Source: Aquipseudomonas ullengensis (lineage in GTDB: Bacteria; Pseudomonadota; Gammaproteobacteria; Pseudomonadales; Pseudomonadaceae). From it: DNA of 64,000 nucleotides. Below, in pieces: positions 25,174 to 34,937 of this stretch. The number at the start of each line of letters is the position of its first letter. The first letter of the stretch is position 1. Both the position numbers and the translations under genes were made by a program. The stretch lies in the NCBI RefSeq assembly GCF_014174475.1, contig NZ_JACJUD010000002.1, positions 422,422 through 486,421 of the forward strand, in the 5' to 3' direction. The notes under the pieces were generated by a model. That model had not been told where the DNA came from, ran no database searches, and was given only the letters and a program-made list of their open reading frames with translations.

Positions 25174-26202
25174 ATGTTTCTCATGCGTGGGTTGTTCTTA
25201 CTGGTCGCGCTGCTGTGCGGCCTGCCGTGTCTTGCGGCTTCTCGATGTGATGTCCAGGCGCCGGTTGCGCAGGCCGCCGTGGGCTCGGTGCGCCTGGCTT
25301 ACCAGAGTATCGGCAGCGCAGGCGACCCGGCGTTGCTGCTGGTGATGGGCCTCGGCGGGCAGTTGATCCACTGGCCAGACGAAGTGGTGGCGCGCCTGTG
25401 CGAGCAGGGCTTTCGGGTGATTCGTTTCGATAATCGCGATGTCGGCCTGTCCACCTGGCAGGGCCCGGTGCCAGCGGCGGACCTGACCTACGAGTTGCTG
25501 CGCTATCGCCTGGGTTTAGTCGTGCGTGCTCCTTATAGTCTGCGCGACATGGCCGGCGATGCCCTGGGCTTGATGGATGCGCTGGGTGTCCAGCGCTTTC
25601 ATGTGCTGGGTGCGAGCATGGGCGGGATGATTGCCCAGCACATGGCCGACCTGGCGCCGCAGCGGGTGGAGAGCCTGACGCTGATCATGACCAGCTCCGG
25701 TGCGCCCGGTTTGCCGGCGCCCAGCGCCAGCCTGCTGGGGCTGATGGCGCGGCGCGAGGCGCCCAATCGCGAGGCGGCCATCGAACAGCAGGCCGACCTG
25801 CTTGCTGTCCTGAGCAGTCCGCAAGTGCCGGCTGATCGGGCGGGACTGCTACATGAAGCCGAGCGCTCCTACGACCGGGCGTTCAACCCCGAGGGTGTGC
25901 AGCGGCAGATCCTGGCGATCCTCGCCGAGCCGAGCCGGGTCGAATTGCTCAATCGCCTGCGGGTGCCGGCGCTGGTGGTGCACGGCACGGCCGACCCGTT
26001 GCTGCCAGTGATGCACGGCGTGCATGTGGCGGCGCATCTGCAGGGCAGCCAGTTGAAGCTGATTCCGGGCTTGGCCCATCGCTTCCAGACGGCGTTCAAG
26101 GAGCCGTTGCTGGCGGCGGTGCTGCCGTACCTGCGCGCCCATCGCCTGGATGGCGAACGGGTGGCGCAATGGCAGGGTGCAGAGGGTTCATCCCGGCTGT
26201 AG
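25174..26202 (+). CDS. Exported alpha/beta hydrolase
   Basis: 342 residues. After a short signal-like N-terminus (1-23, [14 protein letters not shown]) comes an alpha/beta-hydrolase domain: oxyanion region [22 protein letters not shown], the nucleophile elbow [15 protein letters not shown] (Ser near 147), the acid in [12 protein letters not shown] and the His in IPGLAHRFQ. This is a full Ser-Asp-His triad; the substrate is unknown. The ATG at 25174 or 25183 may be the start; neither has a strong ribosome binding site. It is monocistronic, with palindromic repeats on both sides. Confidence 0.82.
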   Translation: MFLMRGLFLLVALLCGLPCLAASRCDVQAPVAQAAVGSVRLAYQSIGSAGDPALLLVMGLGGQLIHWPDEVVARLCEQGFRVIRFDNRDVGLSTWQGPVPAADLTYELLRYRLGLVVRAPYSLRDMAGDALGLMDALGVQRFHVLGASMGGMIAQHMADLAPQRVESLTLIMTSSGAPGLPAPSASLLGLMARREAPNREAAIEQQADLLAVLSSPQVPADRAGLLHEAERSYDRAFNPEGVQRQILAILAEPSRVELLNRLRVPALVVHGTADPLLPVMHGVHVAAHLQGSQLKLIPGLAHRFQTAFKEPLLAAVLPYLRAHRLDGERVAQWQGAEGSSRL

Positions 26203-26273
26203 GCGCTGCAAATCGGCAACTGCTGAGGGGCTGCGTATTGTAGGAGTGAGCTCCGGCACGCGCGGATCGCTTG

Positions 26274-26339
26274 TTGTAGGAGCCAGCTTGCTGGCGATCA
26301 GCGCGACCAGGGATCGCCAGCAAGCTGGCTCCTACAAAA
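26274..26339. repeat. REP-like palindromic pair GTAGGAGCCAGCTTGCTGGC
   Basis: TGTAGGAGCCAGCTTGCTGG CGATC and its near-perfect complement face each other across about 14 nt. The same pair occurs at 32757-32824 and 62091-62160, and a half copy at about 55479-55497. It lies between the convergent hydrolase and glpD genes. Confidence 0.9.
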
Positions 26340-26353
26340 AAGGCAGGGGGCTT

Positions 26354-27880
26354 TCAGCTGGCGGCAGGCAGCAGGTGCGGCTGATCCTGCAGATAGCTCT
26401 TCAGGCGCGCCTGCTGCCCCGGGGTCATGAACAGGCCGAGCTTGGTGCGGCGCCAGAGGATGTCTTCGGCGCTGCGGGCCCATTCTTCGCGACGCAGGTA
26501 TTCCACTTCACGGGCATACAGCCCGGCACCCAGGTGTTCGCCCAGCTCGCTCTGCTGCTTGATGCCATCGAGCAGGCGCCAGGTGCGGCTGCCGTAGGTG
26601 CTGACCCAGCGCTGGGCCAGTTCGCGGTCCAGCCAGCCGAAGCGGGCGATCAGCTTGTCCGCCAGTGCATCCCGGCTGTCCATGTTTTCGCCGCCGGGCA
26701 GCGGTGCCTTGTCGGTCCAGGCCGGGCACAGGCGCGGGAAGGTCGGCGCCAGGTGCAGCAAGGCGGCTTCGGCCAGCTTGCGGTAAGTGGTCAGCTTGCC
26801 GCCGAACACCGACAGCAGCGGGGCTTCGCCCGAAGCGCCGGACAGCGACAGGGTGTAGTCGCGAGTGACGGCGGAAGGCTCGTCGGACTCGTCGTCACAC
26901 AGCGGGCGTACACCCGAGTAGGTGTGCAGGATGTCGTCGCGGCTGAGCTGCCGCTTGAAGTGGGCGTTGACCACCTTGAGCAGGTAGTCGGTTTCCTCGG
27001 CACTGATGGCGACGTGCGCCGGGTCGCCCTGGTATTCGCGGTCGGTGGTGCCGATCAGGCTGAAGCGCTCCAGCCAGGGGATGACGAAGACGATGCGCTG
27101 GTCCTCGTTCTGCAGGATGTAGGCCTGTTCGCCATCGTGCAGGCGCGGCACGACGATATGGCTGCCCTGGATCAGGCGAATGCCGTAGGGCGCCTTCTGT
27201 TTCAGGTCGTCTTCGATGAAGCGCGCCACCCACGGGCCGGCGGCGTTGACCAGGGCGCGGGCGCGGATGGAGAACAGGCTGCCGTCGTTACGCTCCAGGT
27301 GCAGGTGCCACAGGCCCTTGCTGCGCCGCGCGCTGACGCAGCGGGTGCGGGTGTGGATATGCGCATGGCGTTCGCGCGCGGCCATGGCATTGAGCACCAC
27401 CAGGCGGGCGTCGTCGACCCAGCAGTCGGAGTATTCGAAGCCGCGGCTGATCTCGGCCTTGAGCGGGCTGCCGGCGCCGAAGCGCAGGCCGTTGGAGCCC
27501 GGCAGTTTTTCGCGCTTGCCGAGATTGTCGTAGAGGAACAGGCCGGCGCGAATCATCCACGCCGGGCGCAGGTGCGGGCGGTGCGGGAGGATGAAGCGCA
27601 TGGGTTTGACGATGTGCGGCGCCTTGGCCAGCAGCACTTCACGCTCGGCCAGGGCCTCGCGCACCAGGCGAAATTCATAGTGCTCGAGGTAGCGCAGGCC
27701 GCCGTGGATCAGTTTGCTGCTGGCCGAGGACGTGTGCTGGGCCAGGTCGTCGCGTTCGCAGAGGAACACCGAGAGGCCGCGCCCGGCCGCGTCGGCGGCG
27801 ATGCCCGTGCCATTGATGCCACCGCCGACCACGGCCAGGTCATAGATTTCGGCAAGCGGGGGCGTCTGGCTGCTGGGCAT
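26354..27880 (-). CDS. glpD: Aerobic glycerol-3-phosphate dehydrogenase
   Basis: 508 residues, the normal GlpD length. The FAD-binding motif DLAVVGGGINGTGIAADAAG lies at about 14-33. SSKLIHGGLRYLEHYEFRLV (about 56-75) and SGVRPLCDDESDEPS are GlpD hallmarks, and the C-terminal helical domain includes EYLRREEWARSAEDILWRRT. The enzyme oxidises sn-glycerol-3-phosphate to DHAP at the inner membrane, passing electrons to ubiquinone. A GlpR-type operator lies about 40 bp upstream, and glpR follows in the same orientation further upstream. Confidence 0.96.
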   Translation of the reverse strand: MPSSQTPPLAEIYDLAVVGGGINGTGIAADAAGRGLSVFLCERDDLAQHTSSASSKLIHGGLRYLEHYEFRLVREALAEREVLLAKAPHIVKPMRFILPHRPHLRPAWMIRAGLFLYDNLGKREKLPGSNGLRFGAGSPLKAEISRGFEYSDCWVDDARLVVLNAMAARERHAHIHTRTRCVSARRSKGLWHLHLERNDGSLFSIRARALVNAAGPWVARFIEDDLKQKAPYGIRLIQGSHIVVPRLHDGEQAYILQNEDQRIVFVIPWLERFSLIGTTDREYQGDPAHVAISAEETDYLLKVVNAHFKRQLSRDDILHTYSGVRPLCDDESDEPSAVTRDYTLSLSGASGEAPLLSVFGGKLTTYRKLAEAALLHLAPTFPRLCPAWTDKAPLPGGENMDSRDALADKLIARFGWLDRELAQRWVSTYGSRTWRLLDGIKQQSELGEHLGAGLYAREVEYLRREEWARSAEDILWRRTKLGLFMTPGQQARLKSYLQDQPHLLPAAS

Positions 27881-27916
27881 GGCGGAAATACCGAAAAGTT
27901 ACAAAGTGAACGGTTT

Positions 27917-27936
27917 AATGTTCGTTTCCGAAAATA
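27917..27936 (-). promoter_or_regulatory. GlpR operator upstream of glpD
   Basis: AATGTTCGTTTCCGAAAATA fits the E. coli GlpR operator WATGTTCGWTAWCGAACATW at nearly every conserved position. It is centred about 46 bp before the glpD ATG, where a repressor would block the promoter. GlpR is encoded next door. In the family, glycerol-3-phosphate relieves repression. Confidence 0.65.
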
Positions 27937-28015
27937 TGCTAGTGGAAGCGGGCCGCCCGCGCCAGCCCGGAAACGGGCCGCGCGTCAGGTCACCTCGATG
28001 GATTCGGTCCGGACC

Positions 28016-28067
28016 GTAGGGCGGGTGAAACCCGCGTATTCGACAGCGCGGGTTGCACCCGCCCTAC
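28016..28067. repeat. GTAGGGCGGGTGnAACCCGC palindromic pair overlapping the glpR stop
   Basis: GTAGGGCGGGTGAAACCCGC and GCGGGTTGCACCCGCCCTAC face each other. The last CCCTAC of the right arm contains the CTA that is the glpR stop codon on the minus strand. The family also occurs at 32834-32857 and 43362-43413. Confidence 0.85.
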
Positions 28068-28825
28068 ACGCAAAGGTGCAGCTGGATCTTCTGCTCGTGT
28101 AGCAGGCGAGCGATGGCAGTGGGTGGCGGGGCGTCGGTGAATACCTGGTCGATCAGGCTCAGCGAACCCAGGCGCACCACCGCGTTGCGGCCGAACTTGC
28201 TGGAGTCGGCGGCGAGGAAGACCTGGCGGGCGTTGTCGATGATCGCCTGGGAAACCCGCACTTCCTGGTAGTCGAAGTCGAGCAGGCTGCCGTCTTCGTC
28301 GATGCCGCTGATGCCGACCAGGGCGAAGTCGACCTTGAACTGCTGGATGAAATCCACCGCCGCCTGGCCCACCACGCCGCCATCGGCGCGTACCGTGCCG
28401 CCGGCCAGCAGCACTTCGAAGTCGGCCTTGCCGCTGAGCAGGGCGGCCACGTGCAGGTTGTTGGTGATCACCTTCAGGCCCTGATGGCCGAGCAGGGCGC
28501 GGGCCAGGGCTTCGGTAGTGGTGCCGATGTTGATGAACAGCGAAGCATGGTCGGGGATTTGCGCGGCGATGGCTTCGGCGATGCGCTGCTTCTCGTCGCG
28601 CATCTGACCGGCGCGCATGGCGTAGGCGGTGTTCTGGGTGCTCGAGGCTTCACTGGCCGCGCCGCCGTGGGTGCGCCGTAGCAGGCCCTGTTCGGCCAGC
28701 TGGTTGATGTCGCGGCGAATGGTTTGCGGGGTCACGGCAAAGGCCTGGGCCAGCTCATCGATGCTGACGTAGCCGCGCTCGCGGGCGCGTTCGAGGATGC
28801 TGTGCTGGCGCGGCGGGAGGCTCAT
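28064..28825 (-). CDS. glpR: DeoR-family glycerol-3-phosphate regulon repressor
   Basis: 253 residues. The helix-turn-helix (about 5-58) has [20 protein letters not shown] then [18 protein letters not shown], the DeoR signature. The C-terminal sugar-phosphate-binding domain has [23 protein letters not shown] and [13 protein letters not shown]. The start at 28825 ([12 protein letters not shown]) has a GGAA-type site; a longer frame upstream is noncoding. It should repress glpD and glpK until glycerol-3-phosphate is present. Its stop codon lies inside a palindromic repeat. Confidence 0.93.
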   Translation of the reverse strand: MSLPPRQHSILERARERGYVSIDELAQAFAVTPQTIRRDINQLAEQGLLRRTHGGAASEASSTQNTAYAMRAGQMRDEKQRIAEAIAAQIPDHASLFINIGTTTEALARALLGHQGLKVITNNLHVAALLSGKADFEVLLAGGTVRADGGVVGQAAVDFIQQFKVDFALVGISGIDEDGSLLDFDYQEVRVSQAIIDNARQVFLAADSSKFGRNAVVRLGSLSLIDQVFTDAPPPTAIARLLHEQKIQLHLCV

Positions 28826-28948
28826 GGGCGTTCCTTTTTTAGCGGTCGCGGGATTATAACGGGGGGCTGGTGGCCGACGGGCTTTCACCTGCGCCACGGT
28901 CGTCTGGTAAGGTACGCGCATTCTGTCAGGAAATTTTCACATTCGAAC

Positions 28949-29419
28949 ATGACCCCTGCCATCGATCTGCTGAAAAAGGCCAAGGCCGAGCACCAGGTGC
29001 ACAGCTACAGCCACGATCCCAAGGCGGCTTCCTACGGTCTGGAAGCCGCGGAAAAACTCGGCCTGGACCCGGCGCGGGTCTTCAAGACCCTGCTCGCCGC
29101 CACGGAAAAGGGCGAGTTGCTGGTGGCGGTGGTGCCGGTGGCCGGCAGCCTCGACCTCAAGGCCTTGGCCCATGCCGCCGGAGCGAAGAAGGCCGACATG
29201 GCTGACCCGCAACTGGCCCAGCGCAGCACCGGCTATCTGGTCGGTGGCATCAGCCCACTGGGGCAGAAGAAGCGCCTGCGCACCTTTATCGACGAGTCGG
29301 CCCGTCTGCAGCCGACCATCCATGTCAGCGCTGGCCGGCGTGGGCTGGAGGTGGAACTGAGTGCCGCGGTGCTGGCCGAGCACACCCAGGGCCAGTTCGC
29401 CGCCATCGGCCGCGAGTGA
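28949..29419 (+). CDS. ybaK: Cys-tRNA(Pro)/Cys-tRNA(Cys) deacylase YbaK
   Basis: 156 residues, the complete YbaK/EbsC domain. [20 protein letters not shown] begins the fold. [11 protein letters not shown] holds the conserved Lys, [18 protein letters not shown] follows, and [20 protein letters not shown] is the family's most conserved loop. The enzyme hydrolyses mischarged Cys-tRNA(Pro) in trans. It stands divergent from glpR and directly before glpK, about 58 nt apart; in P. aeruginosa, as I recall, ybaK lies at the other end of the glp cluster. Confidence 0.93.
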   Translation: MTPAIDLLKKAKAEHQVHSYSHDPKAASYGLEAAEKLGLDPARVFKTLLAATEKGELLVAVVPVAGSLDLKALAHAAGAKKADMADPQLAQRSTGYLVGGISPLGQKKRLRTFIDESARLQPTIHVSAGRRGLEVELSAAVLAEHTQGQFAAIGRE

Positions 29420-29422
29420 GCT

Positions 29423-29449
29423 AACCCCTCTCCAGAAGGGAGAGGGGAG
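29423..29449. repeat. Half copy of the CCCTCTCC palindromic repeat
   Basis: ACCCCTCTCCAGAAGGGAGA GGGGA lies between ybaK and glpK and can form a short hairpin. It might reduce read-through into glpK, but there is no U-run. Confidence 0.6.
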
Positions 29450-29477
29450 ACAACACATAACAACAAGGAAAACCTGC

Positions 29478-30965
29478 ATGTCTCTCTACCTGCTTGCCAT
29501 CGACCAGGGCACCACCAGTTCCCGTGCCATCGTCTTCAGTGCCCAGGGCCTGCCGCTGGCGGTGGCGCAGCAGGAGTTCAAGCAGTACTTCCCCAAAGAC
29601 GGCTGGGTCGAGCATGACGCCGAGGAAATCTGGCTGACCACACTCAAGGTCTGCCGCGAGGCGTTGCAGCAGGAAGGGCTGAAAGCCGAGGACATCCGCG
29701 CCATCGGTATTACCAACCAGCGCGAGACCACCATCGTCTGGGATGCCGTCACCGGTGTACCGATCCACCCGGCCATCGTCTGGCAGGACCGGCGTACCGC
29801 CGATTACTGCGCCGGGCTCAAGGCGGCGGGGCATGAGGCGCTGGTGGCGGAAAAGACCGGCCTGCTGATCGACCCCTATTTTTCCGCGACCAAGCTGCGC
29901 TGGACCCTCGACAACGTACCCGGTGCCCGCGAACGCGCCGAGCGCGGCGAGCTGCGTTTCGGGACGGTCGATTGCTTCCTGCTGTGGCGCCTGACCGGCG
30001 GCAAATCCCACAAGACCGACGCCAGCAACGCCTCGCGCACCCTGCTGTTCAACATCCACAGCCAGCAGTGGGACGATGCCCTGCTGGAGCTGTTCGACAT
30101 TCCGCGCAGCCTGCTGCCGGAGGTGCTCGATTGCGCGGCCGACTTCGGCATCTGCGAGCCCGACCTGCTCGGCGCGGCGATTCCGGTGCTGGGCATGGCC
30201 GGCGACCAGCAGGCAGCGCTGATCGGTCAGGCCTGCTTCCAGCCGGGCATGGTCAAGAGTACCTATGGCACCGGCTGCTTCATGATCCAGAACACCGGCA
30301 GCACGCCGGTGACGTCGCAGCATCGGTTGCTGACCACCGTCGGCTACCGCCTGAATGGCCAGGTCACCTATGCGGTGGAGGGCAGCATCTTCGTCGCCGG
30401 TGCGGCGGTGCAGTGGTTGCGTGATGGCATCAAGCTGATCAGCGATGCGCGCGACAGCGAACTGCTCGCCGAGCAGACCGGCGACTCCTGCGGTGTGTAT
30501 CTGGTGCCGGCGTTCACCGGCCTCGGTGCGCCGTACTGGGACCCGAAGGCGCGCGGGGCGATCTTCGGCCTGACCCGCGATACCGGGATCAAGGAAATCG
30601 TCACCGCCGGCCTGCAGTCGGTGTGCTACCAGACCTGCGACCTGCTCCAGGCCATGCGCCAGGACGGCGCGGCCGAGCCCAGCGCGTTGCGGGTAGACGG
30701 CGGCATGGTGGTGAACAACTGGGTCATGCAGTTCCTCGCCGATATCCTCGGGGTGCCGGTGGAGCGCCCGGAAGTCACCGAGACCACCGCCCTAGGCGTG
30801 GCCTACCTGGCCGGTCTGCAGGCCGGGCTGTACCGTGACCTGGAGGAGATCGCCAGCCACTGGCACCGCCAGCGCCGCTTCGAACCGCGCATGGCGGAAG
30901 GCCATCGCCATACCCTCTACAGCGGCTGGCTGGATGCGGTGAAGCGGGTGCGTAGCGAAGGGTGA
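29478..30965 (+). CDS. glpK: Glycerol kinase
   Basis: 495 residues. ATP-binding [14 protein letters not shown] lies at about 7-20, then [12 protein letters not shown], the glycerol-site NPA-like [27 protein letters not shown], and the FGGY signature [20 protein letters not shown] followed by [20 protein letters not shown]. It phosphorylates glycerol to sn-glycerol-3-phosphate, the substrate of GlpD and inducer of GlpR. The ATG at 29478 is preceded by AAGGAAA. No glpF transporter gene lies beside it, unlike in P. aeruginosa. Confidence 0.96.
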   Translation: MSLYLLAIDQGTTSSRAIVFSAQGLPLAVAQQEFKQYFPKDGWVEHDAEEIWLTTLKVCREALQQEGLKAEDIRAIGITNQRETTIVWDAVTGVPIHPAIVWQDRRTADYCAGLKAAGHEALVAEKTGLLIDPYFSATKLRWTLDNVPGARERAERGELRFGTVDCFLLWRLTGGKSHKTDASNASRTLLFNIHSQQWDDALLELFDIPRSLLPEVLDCAADFGICEPDLLGAAIPVLGMAGDQQAALIGQACFQPGMVKSTYGTGCFMIQNTGSTPVTSQHRLLTTVGYRLNGQVTYAVEGSIFVAGAAVQWLRDGIKLISDARDSELLAEQTGDSCGVYLVPAFTGLGAPYWDPKARGAIFGLTRDTGIKEIVTAGLQSVCYQTCDLLQAMRQDGAAEPSALRVDGGMVVNNWVMQFLADILGVPVERPEVTETTALGVAYLAGLQAGLYRDLEEIASHWHRQRRFEPRMAEGHRHTLYSGWLDAVKRVRSEG

Positions 30966-31006
30966 GAGAGGTACAAGTGTGCCAACTATCTGCCAGAGGT
31001 CGCTGC

Positions 31007-31786
31007 ATGCGGTTGCGTCATAAGCTGTTGCTCCATCCCGTTGCTCTGCTGCTGGCCTTTCTGGTGGGCACCGCACAGGGGGAAACCCTGACCATCGCTG
31101 GCGATATCTGGTGTCCGGTCAACTGCGAGCCGGGCTCGGCCAAGCCGGGCATCTTCGTCGAACTGGCGCGCGATATCTTCGCCGAGTCTGGAATCGAGGT
31201 GCGCTACGAGGCGCGCAACTGGGCGCGGGTGCTACAGGAAGTGCGCCGCGGTGAAATTGATGCTGCCGTGGGCGCCGGCCGCGAGGATGCGCCGGACTTT
31301 CTGTTCACCGAAACGCCGGTGGCGCTGTCGCGCAACTGCTTCTACACCCGGCAGGATTCGACCTGGCACTACCGTGGCGTCGAGTCGCTGCCGGTGGTAC
31401 GCCTGGGCGTGATCAACGACTACAGCTACGGCGAGCAGATCAACGCTTACATCGAGGCGCACTACGGCCAGGATGATCGGGTGCAGAGGGCCGCGGGCGA
31501 CCAGGCCCTGGACCTCAACCTGAGCAAACTGATGCATGGCCGCCTGGATGCCCTGATCGAGAACACCTGGGTGATCCAGAACCGGCTCGCTGCCCTCGGC
31601 CACAATCGCAGCGACCTGCGTGAAGCGGGTTGTCGCGAGACGAATGCGCCGATCTACCTGGCCTTTTCTCCTGCCCTGCGCGACAACAGGCGGTATGTCG
31701 AGCTGTTCGAGCAGGGTGTGCGCCGCTACCTGGCCGATGGCCGCTTGCAGGCGCTGCTGAAGGCGTATGGCGTCGATGAGCACTGA
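31007..31786 (+). CDS. Periplasmic SBP_bac_3-type substrate-binding protein, solitary
   Basis: 259 residues. A signal peptide (1-27, ending GTAQG-ETL) precedes a family-3 solute-binding domain: LTIAGDIWCPVNCEPGSAKP, GIFVELARDIFAESGIEVRY, ARVLQEVRRGEIDAAVGAGR and DALIENTWVIQNRL. Four cysteines occur in the mature part (two in the WCPVNC motif), unusual among its paralogues and possibly disulfide-forming. There is no permease nearby. It starts 41 nt after glpK and could be read through from it. The ligand is unknown. Confidence 0.8.
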   Translation: MRLRHKLLLHPVALLLAFLVGTAQGETLTIAGDIWCPVNCEPGSAKPGIFVELARDIFAESGIEVRYEARNWARVLQEVRRGEIDAAVGAGREDAPDFLFTETPVALSRNCFYTRQDSTWHYRGVESLPVVRLGVINDYSYGEQINAYIEAHYGQDDRVQRAAGDQALDLNLSKLMHGRLDALIENTWVIQNRLAALGHNRSDLREAGCRETNAPIYLAFSPALRDNRRYVELFEQGVRRYLADGRLQALLKAYGVDEH

Positions 31787-31903
31787 GGAGCTATGGGCAT
31801 AAATACAGTGCAGCTGTAGTGCCGTAATTCTGGGCGACTGTACCGGGCGTTGCTGAGGTCGAGGCGGCATGCTGGCGTTCATCTACGGACAAGGAACCCC
31901 GCC

Positions 31904-32683
31904 ATGCACCTCGACTATCACCAGATCGACGCCTTCGCCCAGCGCCCCTTTACCGGCAACCCGGCGGTGGTCTACCGCCTGGATGCCTGGCTCGCCGAAT
32001 CCTTGATGCAGCAGATCGCCGCCGAGCACAACCAGGCGGAAACCGCCTTCGTCGTGCGCGAGGGCGCGCAGTGGCACATCCGCTGGTTCACCCCGACGGC
32101 CGAAGTGCCGCTGTGTGGTCACGCGACCCTGGCCACCGCCCACGTGCTGTTTGAATGCTATGGCGAGGCGGGTGAGCGCCTGGACTTTACCTGCAAATCC
32201 GGCGCGCTCAGCGTGACCCGCGAGCAGGGCCGCCTGGTGCTGGATTTCCCCGTGGTACAGGCCGCCGATGTGGCGGTCAGCATCGAGCTGGAGCGCGCCC
32301 TGGGCGTACCGGTGCTGGCAGCGCGGCAGAGCAACGAACTGATGGCGGTGCTGGAGTCCGAGCAGGCGGTGCGCGACTGCACGCCCGACCTGGTGGCACT
32401 GGCCAAGCTGCCGGGGCTGGGTGTGCTGATCACCGCGCCGGGGCTGCAGCATGACTTCGTCTCGCGCTACTTCGCGCCCTCCATTGGCATCAATGAAGAC
32501 CCGGTCACCGGCTCCACCCATTGCCTGCTGATTCCCTACTGGGCCGAGCGCTTGGGCAAGACCGAGATGAGCGCGTTCCAGTGCTCGGCACGTGGCGGCG
32601 AGCTGCACTGCCGCCTGCAAGGCGAGCGCGTGAAGATCGCCGGCCAGGCGGTGCTGGTCAGCAAAGGCACGTTGTTTCTCTGA
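31904..32683 (+). CDS. PhzF-family isomerase/epimerase
   Basis: 259 residues, typical for the family. YHQIDAFAQRPFTGNPAVVY begins the N-terminal half, AEHNQAETAFVV holds the catalytic Glu (near 45), VPLCGHATLATAHVLF is the signature loop, and INEDPVTGSTHCLLIPYWAE is the matching loop of the C-terminal half. PhzF-fold enzymes catalyse proton-shift isomerisations, but most members have unknown substrates; no phenazine genes are present here. The ATG at 31904 follows AAGGAA. Confidence 0.88.
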   Translation: MHLDYHQIDAFAQRPFTGNPAVVYRLDAWLAESLMQQIAAEHNQAETAFVVREGAQWHIRWFTPTAEVPLCGHATLATAHVLFECYGEAGERLDFTCKSGALSVTREQGRLVLDFPVVQAADVAVSIELERALGVPVLAARQSNELMAVLESEQAVRDCTPDLVALAKLPGLGVLITAPGLQHDFVSRYFAPSIGINEDPVTGSTHCLLIPYWAERLGKTEMSAFQCSARGGELHCRLQGERVKIAGQAVLVSKGTLFL

Positions 32684-32756
32684 GGTTTTCGTCGGCCACA
32701 CGCGCGTGCTGTTTCTGGTGTGGTTGGTTGAGGCGAAGCTCGGCGAGTCGGGGCTT

Positions 32757-32857
32757 GTGTAGGAGCCAGCTTGCTGGCGATCCGCTCTGGCTCTAAAAGC
32801 ATCGCCAGCAAGCTGGCTCCTACAGATGCGATCGTAGGGCGGGTGCAACCCGCGTAG
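32757..32857. repeat. REP-like GTAGGAGCCAGC pair followed by a GTAGGGCGGG half element
   Basis: Two arms of the GTAGGAGCCAGCTTGCTGGC family (32758-32781 and 32801-32824) are followed by GTAGGGCGGGTGCAACCCGC (32834-32853). Two different palindromic families are thus adjacent in one convergent intergenic gap. Confidence 0.88.
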
Positions 32858-32872
32858 ACCCAGCGCTGCCGA

Positions 32873-33979
32873 TCAGTTGCTGCTGACGCGGCGCACGCCG
32901 GACTCTGGCAATTTGACCTGCGCGGCCACGCTGCCCTGGGCGGCGAACAGCACCAGGTGGTCGGCGGCGACACGAATACCCACCGACTGGCCGGGCTGGT
33001 GGTCGGCATGGCTGGGGAAGATCGCTTCCAGCTGGGTGCCGGTCGAGAGTTGCAGGCGATACAGGGTGGCGGCGCCAAGGAAGGTCTTGCCGACGATCTG
33101 CGCCTGCAACGGACTGTCGGGGGCGTAGACGATGTCGTCCGGGCGCAGCAGCACGTCCACCGCGCTGCCGGCGGCCCAGGTGTAGGCACGGTTGCCGCGG
33201 ATCACGCCCAGTTCGGTGTGCACCGTCTCCGGCGTTTGCAGCTGGCCGCGAATGAAGTAGCCCTGGCCGACGAAGCTGGCGACGAAGGGCGTCAACGGTT
33301 CGTGGTAGAGGTTGTACGGCGTATCCCACTGTTGCAGCCGACCTTCGTGGAAGACCCCGACGTGGTCGCTGACGGCAAAGGCTTCTTCCTGGTCGTGGGT
33401 GACCAGGATGGCGCTGGTGCCGCGCGCCTTGAGGATGTCGCGCACCTCATGGCTGAGGCGCCGGCGCAGCTCGCCGTCGAGGTTGGAGAAGGGTTCGTCG
33501 AGCAGCAGCAGTTTCGGTTCCGGCGCCAGCGCGCGGGCCAGGGACACGCGTTGCTGTTGGCCGCCAGACAGCTCGTGCGGGTAGCGCTTGCCCAGGTGGC
33601 CCAGCTTGACCAGGTCCAGCAGCTCGGCGGTGACCTGCTCACGCTGCGGGTGCTTGCGGATGCCGAACGCGACGTTCTCCGCCACGGTCAGGTGGGGGAA
33701 TAGCGCGTAGTCCTGGAACACCATGCCGATGCGGCGCTTCTCCGGTGCCAGGGTGAAACCAGCGCGGGAAATGACTTCGCCACCCAGCTCGATCTCGCCT
33801 TCCAGCACCGGCTCGAAACCGGCGATGGCGCGCAGGGTGGTGGTCTTGCCGCAGCCGGAAGGGCCGAGCAGGCAACCGATGTCACCGGCATTCAGGTGCA
33901 GGTTGAGCTGCTGCACCACCTGATGGTCTTGATAACCACAGGCGAGCCCTCGCAGGCTGAGCAGCAGGCGGGGGCTCAT
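32873..33979 (-). CDS. ABC transporter ATP-binding protein, orphan
   Basis: 368 residues. The ATPase domain (about 5-240) has Walker [12 protein letters not shown]-loop [12 protein letters not shown], signature [15 protein letters not shown], Walker [13 protein letters not shown] and switch His in [11 protein letters not shown]-terminal TOBE-type domain (about 250-365) has [13 protein letters not shown] and [17 protein letters not shown]. This matches importer ATPases of the iron(III)/sulfate/polyamine type (FbpC/PotA-like). Its ATG at 33979 overlaps the argF stop by 4 nt (ATGA), so translation is coupled to argF. No permease is in the window; the P. aeruginosa argF neighbour is likewise an ABC ATPase. 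Confidence 0.88.
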   Translation of the reverse strand: MSPRLLLSLRGLACGYQDHQVVQQLNLHLNAGDIGCLLGPSGCGKTTTLRAIAGFEPVLEGEIELGGEVISRAGFTLAPEKRRIGMVFQDYALFPHLTVAENVAFGIRKHPQREQVTAELLDLVKLGHLGKRYPHELSGGQQQRVSLARALAPEPKLLLLDEPFSNLDGELRRRLSHEVRDILKARGTSAILVTHDQEEAFAVSDHVGVFHEGRLQQWDTPYNLYHEPLTPFVASFVGQGYFIRGQLQTPETVHTELGVIRGNRAYTWAAGSAVDVLLRPDDIVYAPDSPLQAQIVGKTFLGAATLYRLQLSTGTQLEAIFPSHADHQPGQSVGIRVAADHLVLFAAQGSVAAQVKLPESGVRRVSSN

Positions 33980-34899
33980 GGTTGCGCGAACGCCGGCGCG
34001 ACCAGCATTTCCAGCAGGGCCTTCTGCGCGTGCAGACGGTTTTCCGCCTGGTCCCAGGCGAAGGCGCGTGGGTCGTCGAGCAGGTCTTCGCTGATTTCCT
34101 CGCCACGGTGCGCCGGCAGGCAGTGCAGGAAGATCACCGTCGGATCGGCGGCGTCGAGCAGGGCGCGGTTGACCTGATAGGGGGCGAACAGCTTGAGGCG
34201 CTTGGCGGTTTCCTCTTCCTGGCCCATTGACGTCCACACGTCGGTGCTCACCAGGTGGGCGCCGCGTACCGCTTCACGCGGGTCGCGGACGATCTGCACG
34301 CGGTCGCCGGCGGCATCGAGGAACCTGGCCTTGGGCTCGTAGCCCTCAGGGCAGGCCACGCGCAGCTGGAAGTCGAACTGCTGGGCGGCTTCGATATAGG
34401 TGTTGCACATATTGTTGCCGTCGCCGACCCAGGCCACGGTCTTGCCCTGGATGCTGCCGCGTTGTTCGGCGAAGGTCTGCATGTCGGCCAGCAGCTGGCA
34501 GGGGTGCAGGTCATCGGACAGGCCGTTGATCAGCGGCACCTGCGAGTGGGCGGCGAACTCGGTCAGGGTGCTGTGGGCGAAGGTGCGGATCATCACCGCA
34601 TCGAGCATGCGCGACATGACCCGCGCGCTGTCCGCGATCGGCTCGCCGCGGCCCAGCTGGGTGTCACGCGGGGAGAGGAAGATGGCCTGGCCACCGAGCT
34701 GGATCATGCCGGCCTCGAACGACAGGCGGGTGCGGGTGGACGCCTTCTCGAAGATCATCCCCAGCACGCGACTTTTCAGCGGTTCGAACAGTACGCCGCG
34801 CTTGCGCAGATCCTTCAGCTCGATGGCTCGACGGATCAGCCCACTCAGTTCCTGAGGGGTGCAATCCATCAACGAGAGAAAGTGCCTGGCGCTCATCAT
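33976..34899 (-). CDS. argF: Ornithine carbamoyltransferase, anabolic
   Basis: 307 residues. The carbamoyl-phosphate motif STRTR lies at 54-58, followed by MIRTFAHST, the ornithine-site [47 protein letters not shown] and the catalytic [10 protein letters not shown] loop. The short length and sequence fit anabolic ArgF rather than catabolic ArcB. It converts ornithine plus carbamoyl phosphate to citrulline in arginine synthesis. Tandem ATGs at 34899 and 34896 are possible starts; TAAGGT precedes them. It is coupled by an ATGA overlap to the ABC ATPase gene. Confidence 0.95.
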   Translation of the reverse strand: MMSARHFLSLMDCTPQELSGLIRRAIELKDLRKRGVLFEPLKSRVLGMIFEKASTRTRLSFEAGMIQLGGQAIFLSPRDTQLGRGEPIADSARVMSRMLDAVMIRTFAHSTLTEFAAHSQVPLINGLSDDLHPCQLLADMQTFAEQRGSIQGKTVAWVGDGNNMCNTYIEAAQQFDFQLRVACPEGYEPKARFLDAAGDRVQIVRDPREAVRGAHLVSTDVWTSMGQEEETAKRLKLFAPYQVNRALLDAADPTVIFLHCLPAHRGEEISEDLLDDPRAFAWDQAENRLHAQKALLEMLVAPAFAQP

Positions 34900-34908
34900 T
34901 CATTACCT

Positions 34909-34937
34909 TAATTTCGACAACTGTCGCGCTGCAGTTT
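34909..34937 (-). promoter_or_regulatory. Possible ArgR half-sites upstream of argF
   Basis: TGTCG motifs occur on both strands (TGTCGAAATT read leftwards, TGTCGCGCTGCAG rightwards), similar to the Pseudomonas ArgR half-site TGTCGC-N8-AA. ArgR represses P. aeruginosa argF, so a site is expected here. The matches are partial. Confidence 0.35.

Noticed and set aside
26274..26339. REP-like palindromes as CRISPR repeats
   Set aside because: Only two arms occur per site, in inverted rather than direct orientation, with no regular spacers and no cas genes.
31904..32683. Phenazine biosynthesis gene phzF
   Set aside because: The family fold is clear, but no other phz genes are present and the family has many unrelated members, so the specific name is not justified.
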